DNA of 64,000 nt from Nocardioidaceae bacterium (GCA_020636935.1 JACJWW010000004.1:90608-154607), one strand, 5' to 3'; shown: positions 46,255 to 55,876, numbered from the stretch's first letter. Made by a program: numbers and translations. The notes: a model not told the origin generated them from the sequence alone.

Positions 46255-47426
46255 GCGGCTTCAGCAACTCCGCTGCGATTGTTGGCATCGGGGCCACCGA
46301 GTTCTCCAAGGAGTCTGGGCGCTCCGAGCTGCAGTTGTCCTGCGAAGCGACCTTGGCTGCACTGGCCGATGCTGGTCTGACTCCTAAGGATGTCGACGGC
46401 TTGGTCACCTTCAAGATGGACAACTCCTCTGAGATCGCGCTCGCCCGCGAGCTCGGCATGGGCGACCTGCGCTTCTTCAGTCGTGTCGACTACGGCGGTG
46501 GCGCTGCTTGCGGCACCGTGCAACAGGCAGCCATGGCTGTGGCGACCGGCGTGGCAGATGTCGTGGTCTGCTATCGCGGCTTCAACGAGCGCAGCGGGCA
46601 GCGTTATGGGCAAGTTCAGTCGTGGGCGGCCACCCAGATCAACAGCAATGGCCTCGACAATGCATGGAGCTATCCCTACGGGCTCTCCACGCCAGCAGCG
46701 ACGGTCGCCATGCAGGCTCGTCGCTACATGCACGAGTACGGCGCGACCTCGCGTGACTTCGGAGTCGTGGCGGTGGCAGACCGCAAACATGCGGCCACCA
46801 ATCCGAATGCATTCTTCTACGGCAAGCCGATCACCATCGAGGACCATCAGAGCTCCCGTTTGATCGCTGACCCGCTCCGCCTGCTCGACTGCTGCCAGGA
46901 GAGTGACGGAGCCGTCGCCCTGGTTGTCGTGTCGGCCGAGCGGGCCAAGGACCTCCCGCAGACCCCGGCGTACATCGCTGCGGCTGCTCAAGGCTCAGCG
47001 GCAGACCAGTTCGTGATGACTTCCTACTATCGCGACGACATCGGGGTGCCGGAGATGGGCGTTGTTGGGCGTGAGCTCTGGCGCCAGTCGGGGCTCAAGC
47101 CCGATGACATGGCCATGGCCGTGCTTTACGACCACTTCACGCCGTACGTGCTGATGCAACTCGAGGAGCTCGGCTTTTGTGGCCGCGGTGAAGCGCCTGG
47201 GTTCATCGCAGACGGTGCCATCGAGATTGGGGGCAAACTGCCGATCAACACGCATGGTGGCCAGCTCGGCGAGGCCTATATCCACGGCATGAACGGCATC
47301 GCTGAAGGTGTGCGGCAAGTGCGCGGGGCGTCTATCAACCAAGTGATCAATGCCGATCACGTGCTTGTCACTGCAGGCACTGGCGTGCCGACCAGTGGGT
47401 TGGTGCTTTCGCGAGAGGTTGGGTGA
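46251..47426 (+). CDS. ltp2: Ltp2: thiolase-fold steroid side-chain aldolase
   Basis: 391 residues, ATGA overlap with chsH1. Thiolase/SCP-x-type fold (AAIVGIGATEFSKESGRSE, YGGGAACGTVQQAAM, NTHGGQLGEAYIHGMNGIAEGVRQ). In Rv3540c the protein cleaves the 17-hydroxy side-chain CoA thioester to a C17 ketone and propionyl-CoA, acting with the DUF35 part of ChsH2. The order FadE28-29, ChsH2, ChsH1, Ltp2 is that of the M. tuberculosis igr operon. The P450 (cyp125) that starts that operon there is absent here. Confidence 0.9.
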   Translation: MSGFSNSAAIVGIGATEFSKESGRSELQLSCEATLAALADAGLTPKDVDGLVTFKMDNSSEIALARELGMGDLRFFSRVDYGGGAACGTVQQAAMAVATGVADVVVCYRGFNERSGQRYGQVQSWAATQINSNGLDNAWSYPYGLSTPAATVAMQARRYMHEYGATSRDFGVVAVADRKHAATNPNAFFYGKPITIEDHQSSRLIADPLRLLDCCQESDGAVALVVVSAERAKDLPQTPAYIAAAAQGSAADQFVMTSYYRDDIGVPEMGVVGRELWRQSGLKPDDMAMAVLYDHFTPYVLMQLEELGFCGRGEAPGFIADGAIEIGGKLPINTHGGQLGEAYIHGMNGIAEGVRQVRGASINQVINADHVLVTAGTGVPTSGLVLSREVG

Positions 47427-47447
47427 GCCCACCGACTCGGCGGAAGT

Positions 47448-48194
47448 TCACTGCTCCAGCCAATCGTCAACGGTCATTGAACCAACCGTGGCGGGTTGCC
47501 CACCTATTTGGGGGAGCAGCGAGCCATCGCGCATGGCGCGCCCTGCTGCGCCAGGCATTGAGATCGGCACAACTCGGCGCTTGATTCCTCGAACCTTGCT
47601 GACCCGTCTGGCAAGGTCAACCATCTGCATGGGCTCGGGGCCAGCCAGATCAGGTGCTCGGCCAACGGGTTGCTGCACGGCAAGTCCGACCAGCATGGCC
47701 GCGACCTCGCTAGCGGCCACAGGCTGGCTGAGCATGCGAGGAACCAGCGACACAGGCCCGAGCTTCATGAAGTCGAGCGACTGCTGGGCAAACTCATAGA
47801 ACTGGGTGGCACGCAGCAGGCTCCACTGCGAGCTACCAGCCGACAGGGCCTGCTCTTGGGCTAATTTGCCTTGGTAATAGCCCAACGGGACCAAGTCGAT
47901 GCCCACGATGGAGAGGGTCACGTGATGGCGGACCTCACAGTCAGCTTCTGCTTCCAAGAGCCGTCTCGTGGTCGTCGTGAAGAACTCCTCGGCAACCGCT
48001 CGCCTCTGAGTGCTGATGTTGATTACGTCGATGACTGCGTCGACACCGTTGAGGCGACCCGCCAGGCCATTACCCGTCATCAGATCGACGCCAGTGCCCC
48101 GAGTGAGCGGGACGACCTCGTGGCTTTGAGCATGGAGCGTCTTGGCAACCAACTGTCCGACCAGGCCTGTTGCGCCCGCCACAGCGACCTTCAT
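47448..48194 (-). CDS. NAD(P)-binding atypical SDR (NmrA-like)
   Basis: 248 residues from ATG 48194, chosen because GAGAGGAG precedes it; the open frame extends 48 codons upstream without conservation features. The N-terminal VAVAGATGLVGQLVAKTL binds NAD(P); LRATQFYEFAQQSLDF follows in the substrate region. No classic YxxxK was noted at the normal place (GYYQGK is near). Such proteins act as reductases or redox sensors. Convergent with ltp2; function unknown. Confidence 0.8.
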   Translation of the reverse strand: MKVAVAGATGLVGQLVAKTLHAQSHEVVPLTRGTGVDLMTGNGLAGRLNGVDAVIDVINISTQRRAVAEEFFTTTTRRLLEAEADCEVRHHVTLSIVGIDLVPLGYYQGKLAQEQALSAGSSQWSLLRATQFYEFAQQSLDFMKLGPVSLVPRMLSQPVAASEVAAMLVGLAVQQPVGRAPDLAGPEPMQMVDLARRVSKVRGIKRRVVPISMPGAAGRAMRDGSLLPQIGGQPATVGSMTVDDWLEQ

Positions 48195-48208
48195 AGCCGC
48201 TCCTCTCG

Positions 48209-49048
48209 TCAGTGCCCCTGACCAGTTAACACCGGGACAGCCTCGGAGATCCGCAGGGTGCTTGTTGGACCGGTTGACGTTGCGGTGCCATTGACGTCTT
48301 GCCAGGACCCACCTGACAGGCGCCAGCGCGCGGACCATCTGATGTTCAGGTGATGCCTGACCGTGACGTGAGCATCTTGATATCGATGCACGATCTCCTT
48401 GGCGGGGTACTTTGCGCCAGGGGAGTTGGTGACAGCGGTCGTGCCGTCACCGTGGTGCCAGGTGAATCGACTGGGCGTAATCCGTAGGTGCACGGTCTGT
48501 CCCAAGAGAGTGATGTCGCGGCTGAACGGTCGGGCGGTTGTGTAGAAGATCGTGTCGAAATTGACCAGAGTCTCGTTGGAGGGTTGCACACGCGACCTGA
48601 ACGACGGCATCTGCAGCCTGCTGAACGCTTGGCTCACCATGGCGGGCGTGACCTGAGGCAGCGAGGCCGCCGCAGCCTGGCCTGGAGTCATGCAAGCGCT
48701 CACCGGTGTGCTGTGCACGGGTGGCGGACTCACCTGCCAACGGACCATGTAGATCTCTCCGGTTGGGCAGGACCCGCCACAAACTGGATCGGAGCCGCCC
48801 TGCACGTTGTGGGTGCTGCCGCCACAGCCGGTGCGCCACTCATAGATCGGGCCACTTGAGTGTGAGCCTGATCCTTGCGTTGAGGAGCCGGGGCGTGAGG
48901 TCCCGGGTGTGTGGCTAGTCGCGAGGATGTTCAACGAGTCACCGCTCGCTCCCACGTTTGGTCCTTCAGCATCAGCAGCGCTGGGCATTGAACCCAGAAA
49001 AGATACCGTCAAAGCGAATGCGACGACTGCGCGAACGCGGTTGATCAT
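48209..49048 (-). CDS. Secreted PKD-like domain protein
   Basis: 279 residues from ATG 49048. A signal peptide (VRAVVAFALTVSFLGS...AADA) is followed by a Ser/Gly/Thr-rich region, a cysteine-containing middle (TGCGGSTHNVQGGSDPVCGGSCP) and a C-terminal beta-rich domain with FTWHHGDGTTAV, HRYQDAHVTVRHHL and WSARWRLSGG, a PKD-like pattern. Exported; function unknown. Its start overlaps by four bases (ATGA) the stop of the reconstructed lipoprotein gene upstream, so the two were one operon. Confidence 0.72.
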   Translation of the reverse strand: MINRVRAVVAFALTVSFLGSMPSAADAEGPNVGASGDSLNILATSHTPGTSRPGSSTQGSGSHSSGPIYEWRTGCGGSTHNVQGGSDPVCGGSCPTGEIYMVRWQVSPPPVHSTPVSACMTPGQAAAASLPQVTPAMVSQAFSRLQMPSFRSRVQPSNETLVNFDTIFYTTARPFSRDITLLGQTVHLRITPSRFTWHHGDGTTAVTNSPGAKYPAKEIVHRYQDAHVTVRHHLNIRWSARWRLSGGSWQDVNGTATSTGPTSTLRISEAVPVLTGQGH

Positions 49049-49595
49049 GGCGAGTACTCCGGGTCGAGAGCGATAACATTCCAACCTGCGCCTTCAATCC
49101 ATCTAAGTTGCAGGAAGTGCAACTTCCCTTTTCGACCCTGACTCGTTTGTGGACTGCACCCGCGCTTGGTATGTATGTGTTCGGCTTCACACTCTACGGT
49201 TAGCTCCACGTATGCCGATGCCAGCTTCAAATCCCTTTGAACTGGTACTTCGAACTATCCAATCCGCGTCGCCATAACTACCTCCAGCCGCGTGATATCG
49301 TGAGCACCTTGGCAGCAGCGACGCACTTAACGCAGTCCTTAGTTGAAATCGCCTCGAGGGGTTCGGTCTCGCCGGTGGCAGCAGCGTGATTCCAAGCAGC
49401 GACGAAGGCCTCAACAGCTGCCTTCACCCCGGCCTTGTTCTTCTGCTTGACGGCATCAGGGATGGTGGGCTGTGCAGAAGGGCGGCTCGGAGAGGATGTT
49501 GCGCCGAGTGGTTTGGGCTTGGGAGATTCCCCGCCGCAGGCGTTAAGTGTGCACAGCAACAAGCCGCAAATGGTGCTGGCAATGACCTTCAACAT
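49045..49595 (-). pseudogene. DUF6318-like lipoprotein gene broken by two frameshifts
   Basis: Three consecutive minus-strand frames join into one likely protein. Frame 1 (from ATG 49595) encodes a signal peptide with lipobox LNAC, a Pro/Ser linker and KDCVKCVAAAKV, stopping at 49278. Frame 2 continues with AAGGSYGDADWIV near 49300-49260. Frame 3 continues with SAYVELTVECEAEH and KLHFLQLRWIEGAGWNVIAL and stops at 49045. The order matches DUF6318-type lipoproteins as I recall them: CxxC, Gly-Gly segment, final Trp-rich strand. The ATGA overlap of the frame-3 stop with the next gene supports the reconstruction. Either true decay or two sequence errors. Confidence 0.6.
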
Positions 49596-49775
49596 GCATA
49601 GATCCAAACTCAAAGGAGACAGTGCTACCACTGGTCCATGTCAGCCTGTGGACGGGAAAACCGTTCAGATCGGGCATAGTGTTGCAGATCTGCGACCAAG
49701 TGTGACGTGTTGCACATTGAGATGCCCTGCCATTGGTGGCCGATCTGCGCTCGACACGAGTGATAGACAGGAGTC

Positions 49776-50333
49776 ATGTCTCCGTGGCCGACCAAGCAGA
49801 GCAAAGAGATCTACACCAATGACTGGATCCGCGTTCGTGAAGATCAGGTGACCTGCCCTGATGGCACAGACGGGGTCTATGGCGTGGTGTCACTGCACCA
49901 ACCTGCTGTGTTCGTGGTCGCCATGACCTCAGACGAAGAGATTGCTCTCGTTGAGTTGGATCGCCATACGATCGGCAGGTCGCTGGAAGTGCCCGCTGGT
50001 GGCACTGATGGTGACCTCCCGATGGACGCGGCAAAGCGCGAGTTGCTCGAAGAAGCCGGGTTAGTGGCCGACGACTGGCGCCAACTCGGCCGATTCTCCT
50101 CGCTTAACGGCATCTGTGAGGCGCCCGGGTTTGTGTTCCTGGCTCTTGACGTACGCCGATCAGACACCGATGCGGAGCAAGTCGGCCAGACGCAGGCGCG
50201 AGAAGGCATCTCACAGGTGACATTCGTGCCGTTGCTTGAGGTATTTGAACTGATCCGGACAGGTGGGATCACCGATGCCGAGACGGTCGCATCGATCATG
50301 CATGCAGCGGTCTATCTCGACCGGGTCATGTGA
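49776..50333 (+). CDS. NUDIX hydrolase (ADP-ribose pyrophosphatase-like)
   Basis: 185 residues. The Nudix box is present as GGTDGDLPMDAAKRELLEEAGL (residues 75-96): REx2EE is intact and the upstream Glu is Asp80. EVPAG before it and the N-terminal strand pattern resemble ADP-ribose/ADP-sugar pyrophosphatases. ATG start with CAGGAG five bases ahead. Its stop and that of the convergent MaoC gene are joined by the hairpin GCCTG-GCT-CAGGC (50335-50347). Substrate not determined. Confidence 0.88.
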   Translation: MSPWPTKQSKEIYTNDWIRVREDQVTCPDGTDGVYGVVSLHQPAVFVVAMTSDEEIALVELDRHTIGRSLEVPAGGTDGDLPMDAAKRELLEEAGLVADDWRQLGRFSSLNGICEAPGFVFLALDVRRSDTDAEQVGQTQAREGISQVTFVPLLEVFELIRTGGITDAETVASIMHAAVYLDRVM

Positions 50334-50341
50334 GGCCTGGC

Positions 50342-51226
50342 TCAGGCAGTCGTAACCACGCAGTCAGCGAGCACTGGTGCGCCGTTGCGCTGCTCCACGT
50401 CTGACTTGATGCTGGCCGTGACCACGACGGAGCCATCCTCTTGCCATCCTTGGACCCGGATCGTTTCGCCCGGGAAGACCACCCCTGCGAATCGGGCAGT
50501 GAAGCCCTTCACGGCTGCAGCGGAACCATCGAGCAACCCGTCGGTCACCTCACGCAGCACGATGCCATAAGAGCACAAGCCATGCAGGATTGGTGCGGGG
50601 AAGCCGGCACCCTTGGCAAACTCCGGATCTGCGTGCAGTGGGTTGCGGTCACCGCACAAGCGATAGAGCATCGCCTGCTGCGGGGTCACGTCGTAGGTCG
50701 TGTCTAGATCGGGTGCGTGATCTGGCACGGTGACTGCCGTGGCGTCGCCACGATTGCCGCCCCAACCGCCCTCGCCCTTGACGAAGATTGACGAGCGGAC
50801 CGTCCAAAGTGGTTGGCCTGACGCATCGGTTGCGGTGCCTTCTTGCCAGATGACCGCAGCCTTGCCCTTGTCCCAGATGTCGCTGATCCGAGTGGTGAGC
50901 TTTGCTGACCCCGAAGTTGGGATCGGGCCGTGCACCTCCACAGACTGCGCGCCATGCACTACCTGGGCAAGGTTGATGTCACAACCAGGCAGGTCGAGCG
51001 GGGGCGGGTTGGTCTCGTGAAAGGTGGGTACGACGACTCCGAAGCTGGGCAACACCTGCAACTGGTCGTTGTCGAGGGTGTAGCGCAGGGCCTTCGGGTC
51101 TAGATTGTCACCCTTGCGTGACCCTGCTCCGATGCCGAGGTGATAGAGCAAGACATCTGATGCACCCCAAGAGAAGGTGCGGTCGGGGAGCTCGGCGCCG
51201 ATCGCGACGTCGGGATTGATTGGCAT
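50342..51226 (-). CDS. hsd4B: MaoC-type enoyl-CoA hydratase of sterol catabolism (Rv3538/Hsd4B-like)
   Basis: 294 residues, double hotdog. The C-terminal half has the hydratase-2 motif YRLCGDRNPLHAD with Asp193 and His198; the N-terminal half has none. It directly follows kstD (TGATG overlap, AGGAGG ahead), exactly as Rv3538 follows kstD (Rv3537). Expected role: hydration of an enoyl-CoA intermediate in side-chain beta-oxidation. The name Hsd4B derives from homology and synteny. Confidence 0.83.
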   Translation of the reverse strand: MPINPDVAIGAELPDRTFSWGASDVLLYHLGIGAGSRKGDNLDPKALRYTLDNDQLQVLPSFGVVVPTFHETNPPPLDLPGCDINLAQVVHGAQSVEVHGPIPTSGSAKLTTRISDIWDKGKAAVIWQEGTATDASGQPLWTVRSSIFVKGEGGWGGNRGDATAVTVPDHAPDLDTTYDVTPQQAMLYRLCGDRNPLHADPEFAKGAGFPAPILHGLCSYGIVLREVTDGLLDGSAAAVKGFTARFAGVVFPGETIRVQGWQEDGSVVVTASIKSDVEQRNGAPVLADCVVTTA

Positions 51227-52905
51227 CAGGCCTCCTTGGCCAATGGGGTCTCTTCGGCCGCGATCTCCAGAGCGGCCAAGTAGCCGAACACCAGAGCGGG
51301 CCCGATGGTCGCACCCGGCCCGGCATAGGTATTGCCCATAACTGCTGAGGAGACATTGCCCGAGGCGTAGAGGCCGGGGATCACCGAGCCGTCTGCGCGA
51401 AGGACGCGAGCGTTTTCGTCGGTGACCAGACCGCCCTTCGTGCCCAAGTCGCCGGGCACGATCTTGACCGCGTAGAAGGGCGCCTCGTCGATAACGTGCA
51501 GTGAAGGATTGGGCTTGACCGTGTGGTCGGAGTAGTACTTGTCGTAGGCACTCTCGCCGCGGTGGAAGTCTTCGTCGACACCCGAGGTGGCAAATCCGTT
51601 GAAGCGCTCCACTGTGGCCTTAAGAGCATCCGCGGGTACGTCGATCCGCCCGGCGAGCTCGTCCAGGGTCGCGCCCTTCTGCACGGCGCCGCTCTTGAGC
51701 CACCGGCCCGGGAACGGCGTACGTGGGGTGAGGCCTGCGAAGAGATAACGATTGCGATAGCGCTGATCGATGATCATCCAGGCTGGCACGGCTGCGGGGC
51801 CTTGCTCATGGGCCTTGTAGATCTCGTGAGTGGCCTCTACATAGGGGAGGGCTTCGTTCATGAAGCGCTCACCAGCGGAGTTGACGATGATCGAGCCGGG
51901 CAGGTTGCGCTCGGCGAGACAGAACCACGGGCCACTTGGTAGCGGGATCGTCGGGCCCCACCAGGCATCATCCATCAAGTCAATCGCAGCCCCGGCCGCA
52001 ACACCGGCCTCGATGCCGGCGCCGGTGTTGTTCTTCGAGCCGGTGCTCCACCCCGAGTCGGTCGGTGCGGGTAGCCATTTCTCGCGCAACTCCTGGTTGT
52101 GCTCAAATCCGCCGCTGCCGAGGATGACCCCTTTTCGGGCCATGATCTGGCGACGCTCGCCCTTATGCTCGACCTCGACACCGACGACGCGGCCATTCTC
52201 GACAACGAGCCCGAGGAGGGGGGTGTTGTAGATCAAGGGGACATTTGCGTCGATGAGGCCCTGCCTCAGGCCGATGCAGATCGCATTGCCCATGGCGTAC
52301 ATCTTGCGGCGAGCGACCATGGCGATCAGTCGCTTGAAGAGCACCATGAACATCGTGATCGGGCCCTTGAGCGTGCGCATGCCCAAGCTGATCTTGCGGA
52401 AGTCAGCCTGCGTCACGATCATGTTGGCCGGCGCCTTGGTGTACGCCGGATGCAGGTGCTCGAGCTCATCGCCAAGGAATGAAGCATCCATCGGGACGGG
52501 CTCCACGCTGCGACCCTCGGGCCGTCCGCCCGGTTGCTCGGGCAAGTAGTCGGAGTAGTTCGGTACCCACTTGAAGCGCACGGGGGTGGTCTTGTTGATG
52601 AAGTCCATGACTTCGGGGCCGCGGTCGATGTAGGTGTCGCGGCGTAGCTTCGGCACCGCATCGCCAACGATGGAGTCGAGGTAGAGCTTTGCTTGCTCCG
52701 CGTCATCGGGGGAGACTTGCCCAGCCTCGCGCAAGGCGTGATTGCCAGGGATCCAAACCCCGCCACCCGAGCGTGCGGTCGAGCCGCCGAAGTAGTCTGA
52801 TTTTTCAATCAGCACTGTGTCCAGCTTCTGGTGACCGGCTGCAAGTGCTGCAGACATACCGGCACCGCCGGCGCCAACCACAATGACGTCGTAAGACTCC
52901 TTCAT
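51226..52905 (-). CDS. kstD: 3-ketosteroid delta1-dehydrogenase
   Basis: FAD enzyme introducing the 1,2 double bond in ring A of 3-ketosteroids. 559 residues from ATG 52905. FAD motif GAGGAGMSAA (11-20), YFGGSTARSGGGVWIPGN, and the C-terminal GNTYAGPGATIGPALVFGYLAA with the conserved catalytic Tyr and Gly. Mtb KstD has about 563 residues. The gap to divergent hsaE is only 34 bases and holds one KstR-type site. No ribosome-binding site precedes the ATG, so a leaderless transcript is likely. Confidence 0.92.
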   Translation of the reverse strand: MKESYDVIVVGAGGAGMSAALAAGHQKLDTVLIEKSDYFGGSTARSGGGVWIPGNHALREAGQVSPDDAEQAKLYLDSIVGDAVPKLRRDTYIDRGPEVMDFINKTTPVRFKWVPNYSDYLPEQPGGRPEGRSVEPVPMDASFLGDELEHLHPAYTKAPANMIVTQADFRKISLGMRTLKGPITMFMVLFKRLIAMVARRKMYAMGNAICIGLRQGLIDANVPLIYNTPLLGLVVENGRVVGVEVEHKGERRQIMARKGVILGSGGFEHNQELREKWLPAPTDSGWSTGSKNNTGAGIEAGVAAGAAIDLMDDAWWGPTIPLPSGPWFCLAERNLPGSIIVNSAGERFMNEALPYVEATHEIYKAHEQGPAAVPAWMIIDQRYRNRYLFAGLTPRTPFPGRWLKSGAVQKGATLDELAGRIDVPADALKATVERFNGFATSGVDEDFHRGESAYDKYYSDHTVKPNPSLHVIDEAPFYAVKIVPGDLGTKGGLVTDENARVLRADGSVIPGLYASGNVSSAVMGNTYAGPGATIGPALVFGYLAALEIAAEETPLAKEA

Positions 52906-52915
52906 GGCGCAAAAC

Positions 52916-52929
52916 TGTAACACGTTCTA
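52916..52929. promoter_or_regulatory. KstR-type operator in the kstD/hsaE divergent promoter
   Basis: TGTAACACGTTCTA fully matches TnnAACnnGTTnnA. It overlaps TAGAAT (52928-52933), a good -10 for hsaE only 6 bases before the hsaE ATG (52940), and starts 10 bases beyond the kstD start codon. It would block both promoters at once. Confidence 0.8.
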
Positions 52930-52939
52930 GAATGTCTTC

Positions 52940-53725
52940 ATGCTCTCCGATGACGCCCGACTAGACGCAGCCCAAGCGCTCTGGGACGCCGAGTTCACTC
53001 AGACCCCAATCGCGCCCTTGCGTGAGACCTGGCCCGACCTTGATGTGGTCGACGCCTATGAGATCCAGTTGATCAATATCCGCAAGCGGATGGCTCAAGG
53101 GGCCACAATCCACGGTCACAAGGTGGGGCTTTCCTCCAAGGCCATGCAGGAGATGATGGACGTCGATGAGCCTGACTATGGGCACCTGTTGTCTGACATG
53201 GAGGTCTTCACCGACCGCCCAGTGCCCGCCTCGCGCTATTGCACCCCGAGGGTAGAGGTCGAGGTCGGTTTTGTGCTGGGGGAGACGCTTCCTGGTGTCG
53301 GTTGCACCGAAGCCGATGTGATTGCTGCCACAGAGTTTGTGGCGCCGGCGATTGAATTGATCGACAGTCGCATTGAGGGCTGGAATATCAAGATTGGCGA
53401 CACGATCGCCGACAATGCTTCATCAGCCGGTTATGTGCTGGGGGCAGAGCGGGTCAAACCCGATGAAATCGACCTGAAGACCATCAACGCTCGCTTGCTC
53501 TGCAATGGAGAGCAGGTCGCCGAGGGGCGCTCAGACGCGGTACTCGGCAACCCCGTGACAGCGGTCGCCTGGCTGGCCAACAAGGTCGCTAGTTTTGGAG
53601 TCACCCTGGAAGCTGGACATGTGATCCTGCCCGGTTCCGTGCACCGGGCGATTGATGTGCACCCCGGTGACAAGTTCGTGGCTCAGTTCGACGGACTCGG
53701 ATCCGTGTCCCTCAATTTCACCTGA
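52940..53725 (+). CDS. hsaE: 2-hydroxypenta-2,4-dienoate hydratase
   Basis: 261 residues. It hydrates the dienoate released by HsaD to 4-hydroxy-2-oxo acid. The fumarylacetoacetase-fold signature [41 protein letters not shown] and the [15 protein letters not shown] end are typical. No ribosome-binding site precedes the ATG, and a -10 element TAGAAT is 6 bases upstream, so the transcript probably has no leader. It heads hsaE-hsaG-hsaF in the same order as in M. tuberculosis, but the three are divergent from kstD. Confidence 0.92.
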   Translation: MLSDDARLDAAQALWDAEFTQTPIAPLRETWPDLDVVDAYEIQLINIRKRMAQGATIHGHKVGLSSKAMQEMMDVDEPDYGHLLSDMEVFTDRPVPASRYCTPRVEVEVGFVLGETLPGVGCTEADVIAATEFVAPAIELIDSRIEGWNIKIGDTIADNASSAGYVLGAERVKPDEIDLKTINARLLCNGEQVAEGRSDAVLGNPVTAVAWLANKVASFGVTLEAGHVILPGSVHRAIDVHPGDKFVAQFDGLGSVSLNFT

Positions 53726-53738
53726 TCGAAAGGCAAAC

Positions 53739-54644
53739 ATGTCAAAGCTCACAGCAGCCATCGTTGGGCCGGGAAATATCGGCACCGATCTGATGTACAA
53801 GCTCCTTCGCTCCGATGTGATCGAGCCGCGATGGATGATCGGGGTCGACCCCGAGAGCCCAGGCCTCGCGCGTGCAGCCAAGGAGGGCCTGGAGTCCAGT
53901 CACGAAGGTGTCGATTGGCTCCTCAAGCAAGACGAGTTGCCCGACCTTCTCTTCGAAGCCACGAGCGCCTATGTGCACAAGGCATACGCACCTCGCTACG
54001 AGGAGGCCGGCATCTTGGCAGTCGACCTGACGCCTGCTGCGGTCGGCCCAGCGTGCATCCCGGCAGTCAATGGCGATGCTCATGCCGACGCAGCCAACGT
54101 CAATATGATCACCTGTGGTGGTCAGGCGACCATCCCGATGGTGGCTGCGGTGTCTCGGGCAGCCCACGTGAGCTACGCCGAAATCGTGGCGTCGGTGGCC
54201 TCGTTGTCCGCTGGTCCTGGCACCCGACAAAATATCGATGAGTTCACCCAAACCACGGCCAAGGGCGTGGAGCACATCGGTGGTGCCGAGAAGGGCAAGG
54301 CCATCATCATCCTCAACCCAGCCGAGCCCCCGATGATCATGCGCGACACGATCTTCTGCGCGGTGAGCCCAGACTCTGACCAAGACGCGATCTCTGAGTC
54401 GGTGCACAAGATGGTTGAAGGTGTGCGTCATTATGTGCCGGGATATCGACTCCTGCAGGAGCCTCAGTTCGATGGCCCGAGCGATGCGACCCACGGCCAA
54501 CTCAAGGTGAGCATCTTCATCGAGGTCGAAGGGGCCGGCGACTTCTTGCCGCCGTACTCCGGCAATCTCGACATCATGACCGCAGCGGCGACCCGTGCTG
54601 GTGAAGGCATGGCCCGCTACAAGCTGGCACACAAGGAGAAGTGA
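53739..54644 (+). CDS. hsaG: Acetaldehyde/propanal dehydrogenase (acylating)
   Basis: 301 residues from ATG 53739 (an upstream extension of the frame overlaps hsaE). GxGxxG-type GPGNIG (10-15) binds NAD, and Cys126 in MITCGGQ is the catalytic thiol. It oxidises the aldehyde made by the adjacent aldolase HsaF to acyl-CoA, with aldehyde channelling within the HsaF-HsaG complex. Close in length to its homologues (about 300). The start is 13 bases after the hsaE stop. Confidence 0.94.
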   Translation: MSKLTAAIVGPGNIGTDLMYKLLRSDVIEPRWMIGVDPESPGLARAAKEGLESSHEGVDWLLKQDELPDLLFEATSAYVHKAYAPRYEEAGILAVDLTPAAVGPACIPAVNGDAHADAANVNMITCGGQATIPMVAAVSRAAHVSYAEIVASVASLSAGPGTRQNIDEFTQTTAKGVEHIGGAEKGKAIIILNPAEPPMIMRDTIFCAVSPDSDQDAISESVHKMVEGVRHYVPGYRLLQEPQFDGPSDATHGQLKVSIFIEVEGAGDFLPPYSGNLDIMTAAATRAGEGMARYKLAHKEK

Positions 54645-54646
54645 CC

Positions 54647-55747
54647 ATGACCTACCAAGGCACCCTCGCAGGCAGTCCCGAGCTCAACAAGCTCACTCGC
54701 ACTTGGCGAGACACCGACCCCACTTCCAACCTGGACATCCGTCTCACTGACACCTGTCTGCGTGATGGCTCCCACCACAAGCGCCACCAGTTCACGGTGG
54801 AGGAGACCCGTTCGATCATCGCTGCCCTCGATGACGCTGGCGTGCCAGTGCTTGAGGTCACCCACGGCGACGGTCTTGGTGGATCAAGCTTCAACTATGG
54901 CTTCTCCAAGACTCCTGACCAGGAGTTGATCAAGGTTGCCGCCGAGACCGCGAAGCGCGCCAAGATCGCCTTCCTGATGCTGCCTGGTGTGGGCATCATG
55001 GACGACATTCGGATGGCCCAAGACAATGGCGGGTCGATCTGCCGGATCGCCACGCACTGCACCGAGGCCGATGTCTCCGAGCAACACTTCAAGGTTGCAC
55101 GTGAGCTCGGCTTGGAGACCGTGGGTTTCTTGATGATGAGCCACACCCAGCCGCCCGAGGTCTTGGCCAAGCAGGCTCGGATCATGGTTGATGCGGGTTG
55201 CCAGTGTGTCTATGTGGTCGACTCGGCGGGTGCCCTGATCCTTGAAGGTGTCTCTGATCGGGTTGCAGCAGTGGTCGCGGAGATCGGAGCTGAGGCGACT
55301 GTTGGCTTCCACGGCCACGAAAATCTCGATCTCGGCTGCGGCAACACCGTGATGGCTGTGCGCGCTGGGGCCACCCAGATCGATGGTTCCGTACGACGAT
55401 TCGGTGCCGGCGCTGGCAACACCCCGCTCGACACCTTCGTCGGGGTCTGCGACAAGCTCGGCTGGGAGACCGGCGTCGACTTCATGAAGATCATCGATGC
55501 TTCAGAGGATGTCGTGCGCCCGGCTATGCCAGAGGAGTGCCGCCTGGACCGGATGACCATGATGATGGGTTATGCCGGCGTCTACAGCTCCTTCCTCAAG
55601 CATGCTGGCAATGCGGCAGAGCGCTATGGCGTGTCTGGAGCGGAGATCCTTCATGTGGCTGGCGAGCGCAAGCTCATCGGTGGTCAGGAAGATCAGCTGA
55701 TCGAGATCGCTTTGGAGTTGAAGGCCAAGCAAGACGCCAATTCCTGA
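54647..55747 (+). CDS. hsaF: 4-hydroxy-2-oxoacid aldolase
   Basis: 366 residues from ATG 54647 with AAGGAGAAG ahead; GTG 54641 is an alternative that overlaps the hsaG stop. Metal-dependent class II DRE-TIM aldolase: LRDGSHH (38-44) provides Arg and the metal Asp, and [11 protein letters not shown] the metal histidines. It cleaves 4-hydroxy-2-oxohexanoate to pyruvate and propanal, which HsaG uses. A strong hairpin follows at 55764-55810. Confidence 0.94.
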   Translation: MTYQGTLAGSPELNKLTRTWRDTDPTSNLDIRLTDTCLRDGSHHKRHQFTVEETRSIIAALDDAGVPVLEVTHGDGLGGSSFNYGFSKTPDQELIKVAAETAKRAKIAFLMLPGVGIMDDIRMAQDNGGSICRIATHCTEADVSEQHFKVARELGLETVGFLMMSHTQPPEVLAKQARIMVDAGCQCVYVVDSAGALILEGVSDRVAAVVAEIGAEATVGFHGHENLDLGCGNTVMAVRAGATQIDGSVRRFGAGAGNTPLDTFVGVCDKLGWETGVDFMKIIDASEDVVRPAMPEECRLDRMTMMMGYAGVYSSFLKHAGNAAERYGVSGAEILHVAGERKLIGGQEDQLIEIALELKAKQDANS

Positions 55748-55763
55748 TCGACAACTCTCATGC

Positions 55764-55810
55764 CAAGGCGGCAGGAGGTCATGTCCTTGCGACGGCCTCC
55801 TGCCGCCTTG
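55764..55810 (+). terminator. Strong terminator-like hairpin after hsaF
   Basis: A perfect 15-base stem: CAAGGCGGCAGGAGG (55764-55778) with CCTCCTGCCGCCTTG (55796-55810) and a 17-base loop, 16 bases after the hsaF stop. No T-run follows directly, which is common for actinobacterial terminators. It would separate hsaE-G-F from the KstR-controlled hsaA operon. Confidence 0.75.
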
Positions 55811-55862
55811 ATGCAATTGATGTGAAAGTTGAGTGTTTTTGAGTGGGGGGTGGACGCAAAAC

Positions 55863-55876
55863 TAGAACGTGTTCTA
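55863..55876. promoter_or_regulatory. KstR-type operator, perfect palindrome, in the hsaA promoter
   Basis: TAGAACGTGTTCTA is a perfect palindrome matching TnnAACnnGTTnnA. It overlaps a likely -10 TAGTAT (55875-55880); TGGACG (55851-55856) could be the -35 with an 18-base spacer. A bound repressor would cover the spacer and the -10. It is 43 bases before the hsaA ATG. Confidence 0.85.

Noticed and set aside
49045..49595. Programmed ribosomal frameshifting in the lipoprotein gene
   Set aside because: No slippery heptamer or downstream structure was seen near either shift; decay or sequence error is simpler.
53742..54632. 296-codon open frame antisense to hsaG
   Set aside because: A shadow of the conserved aldehyde dehydrogenase; composition typical of a reverse-frame translation.
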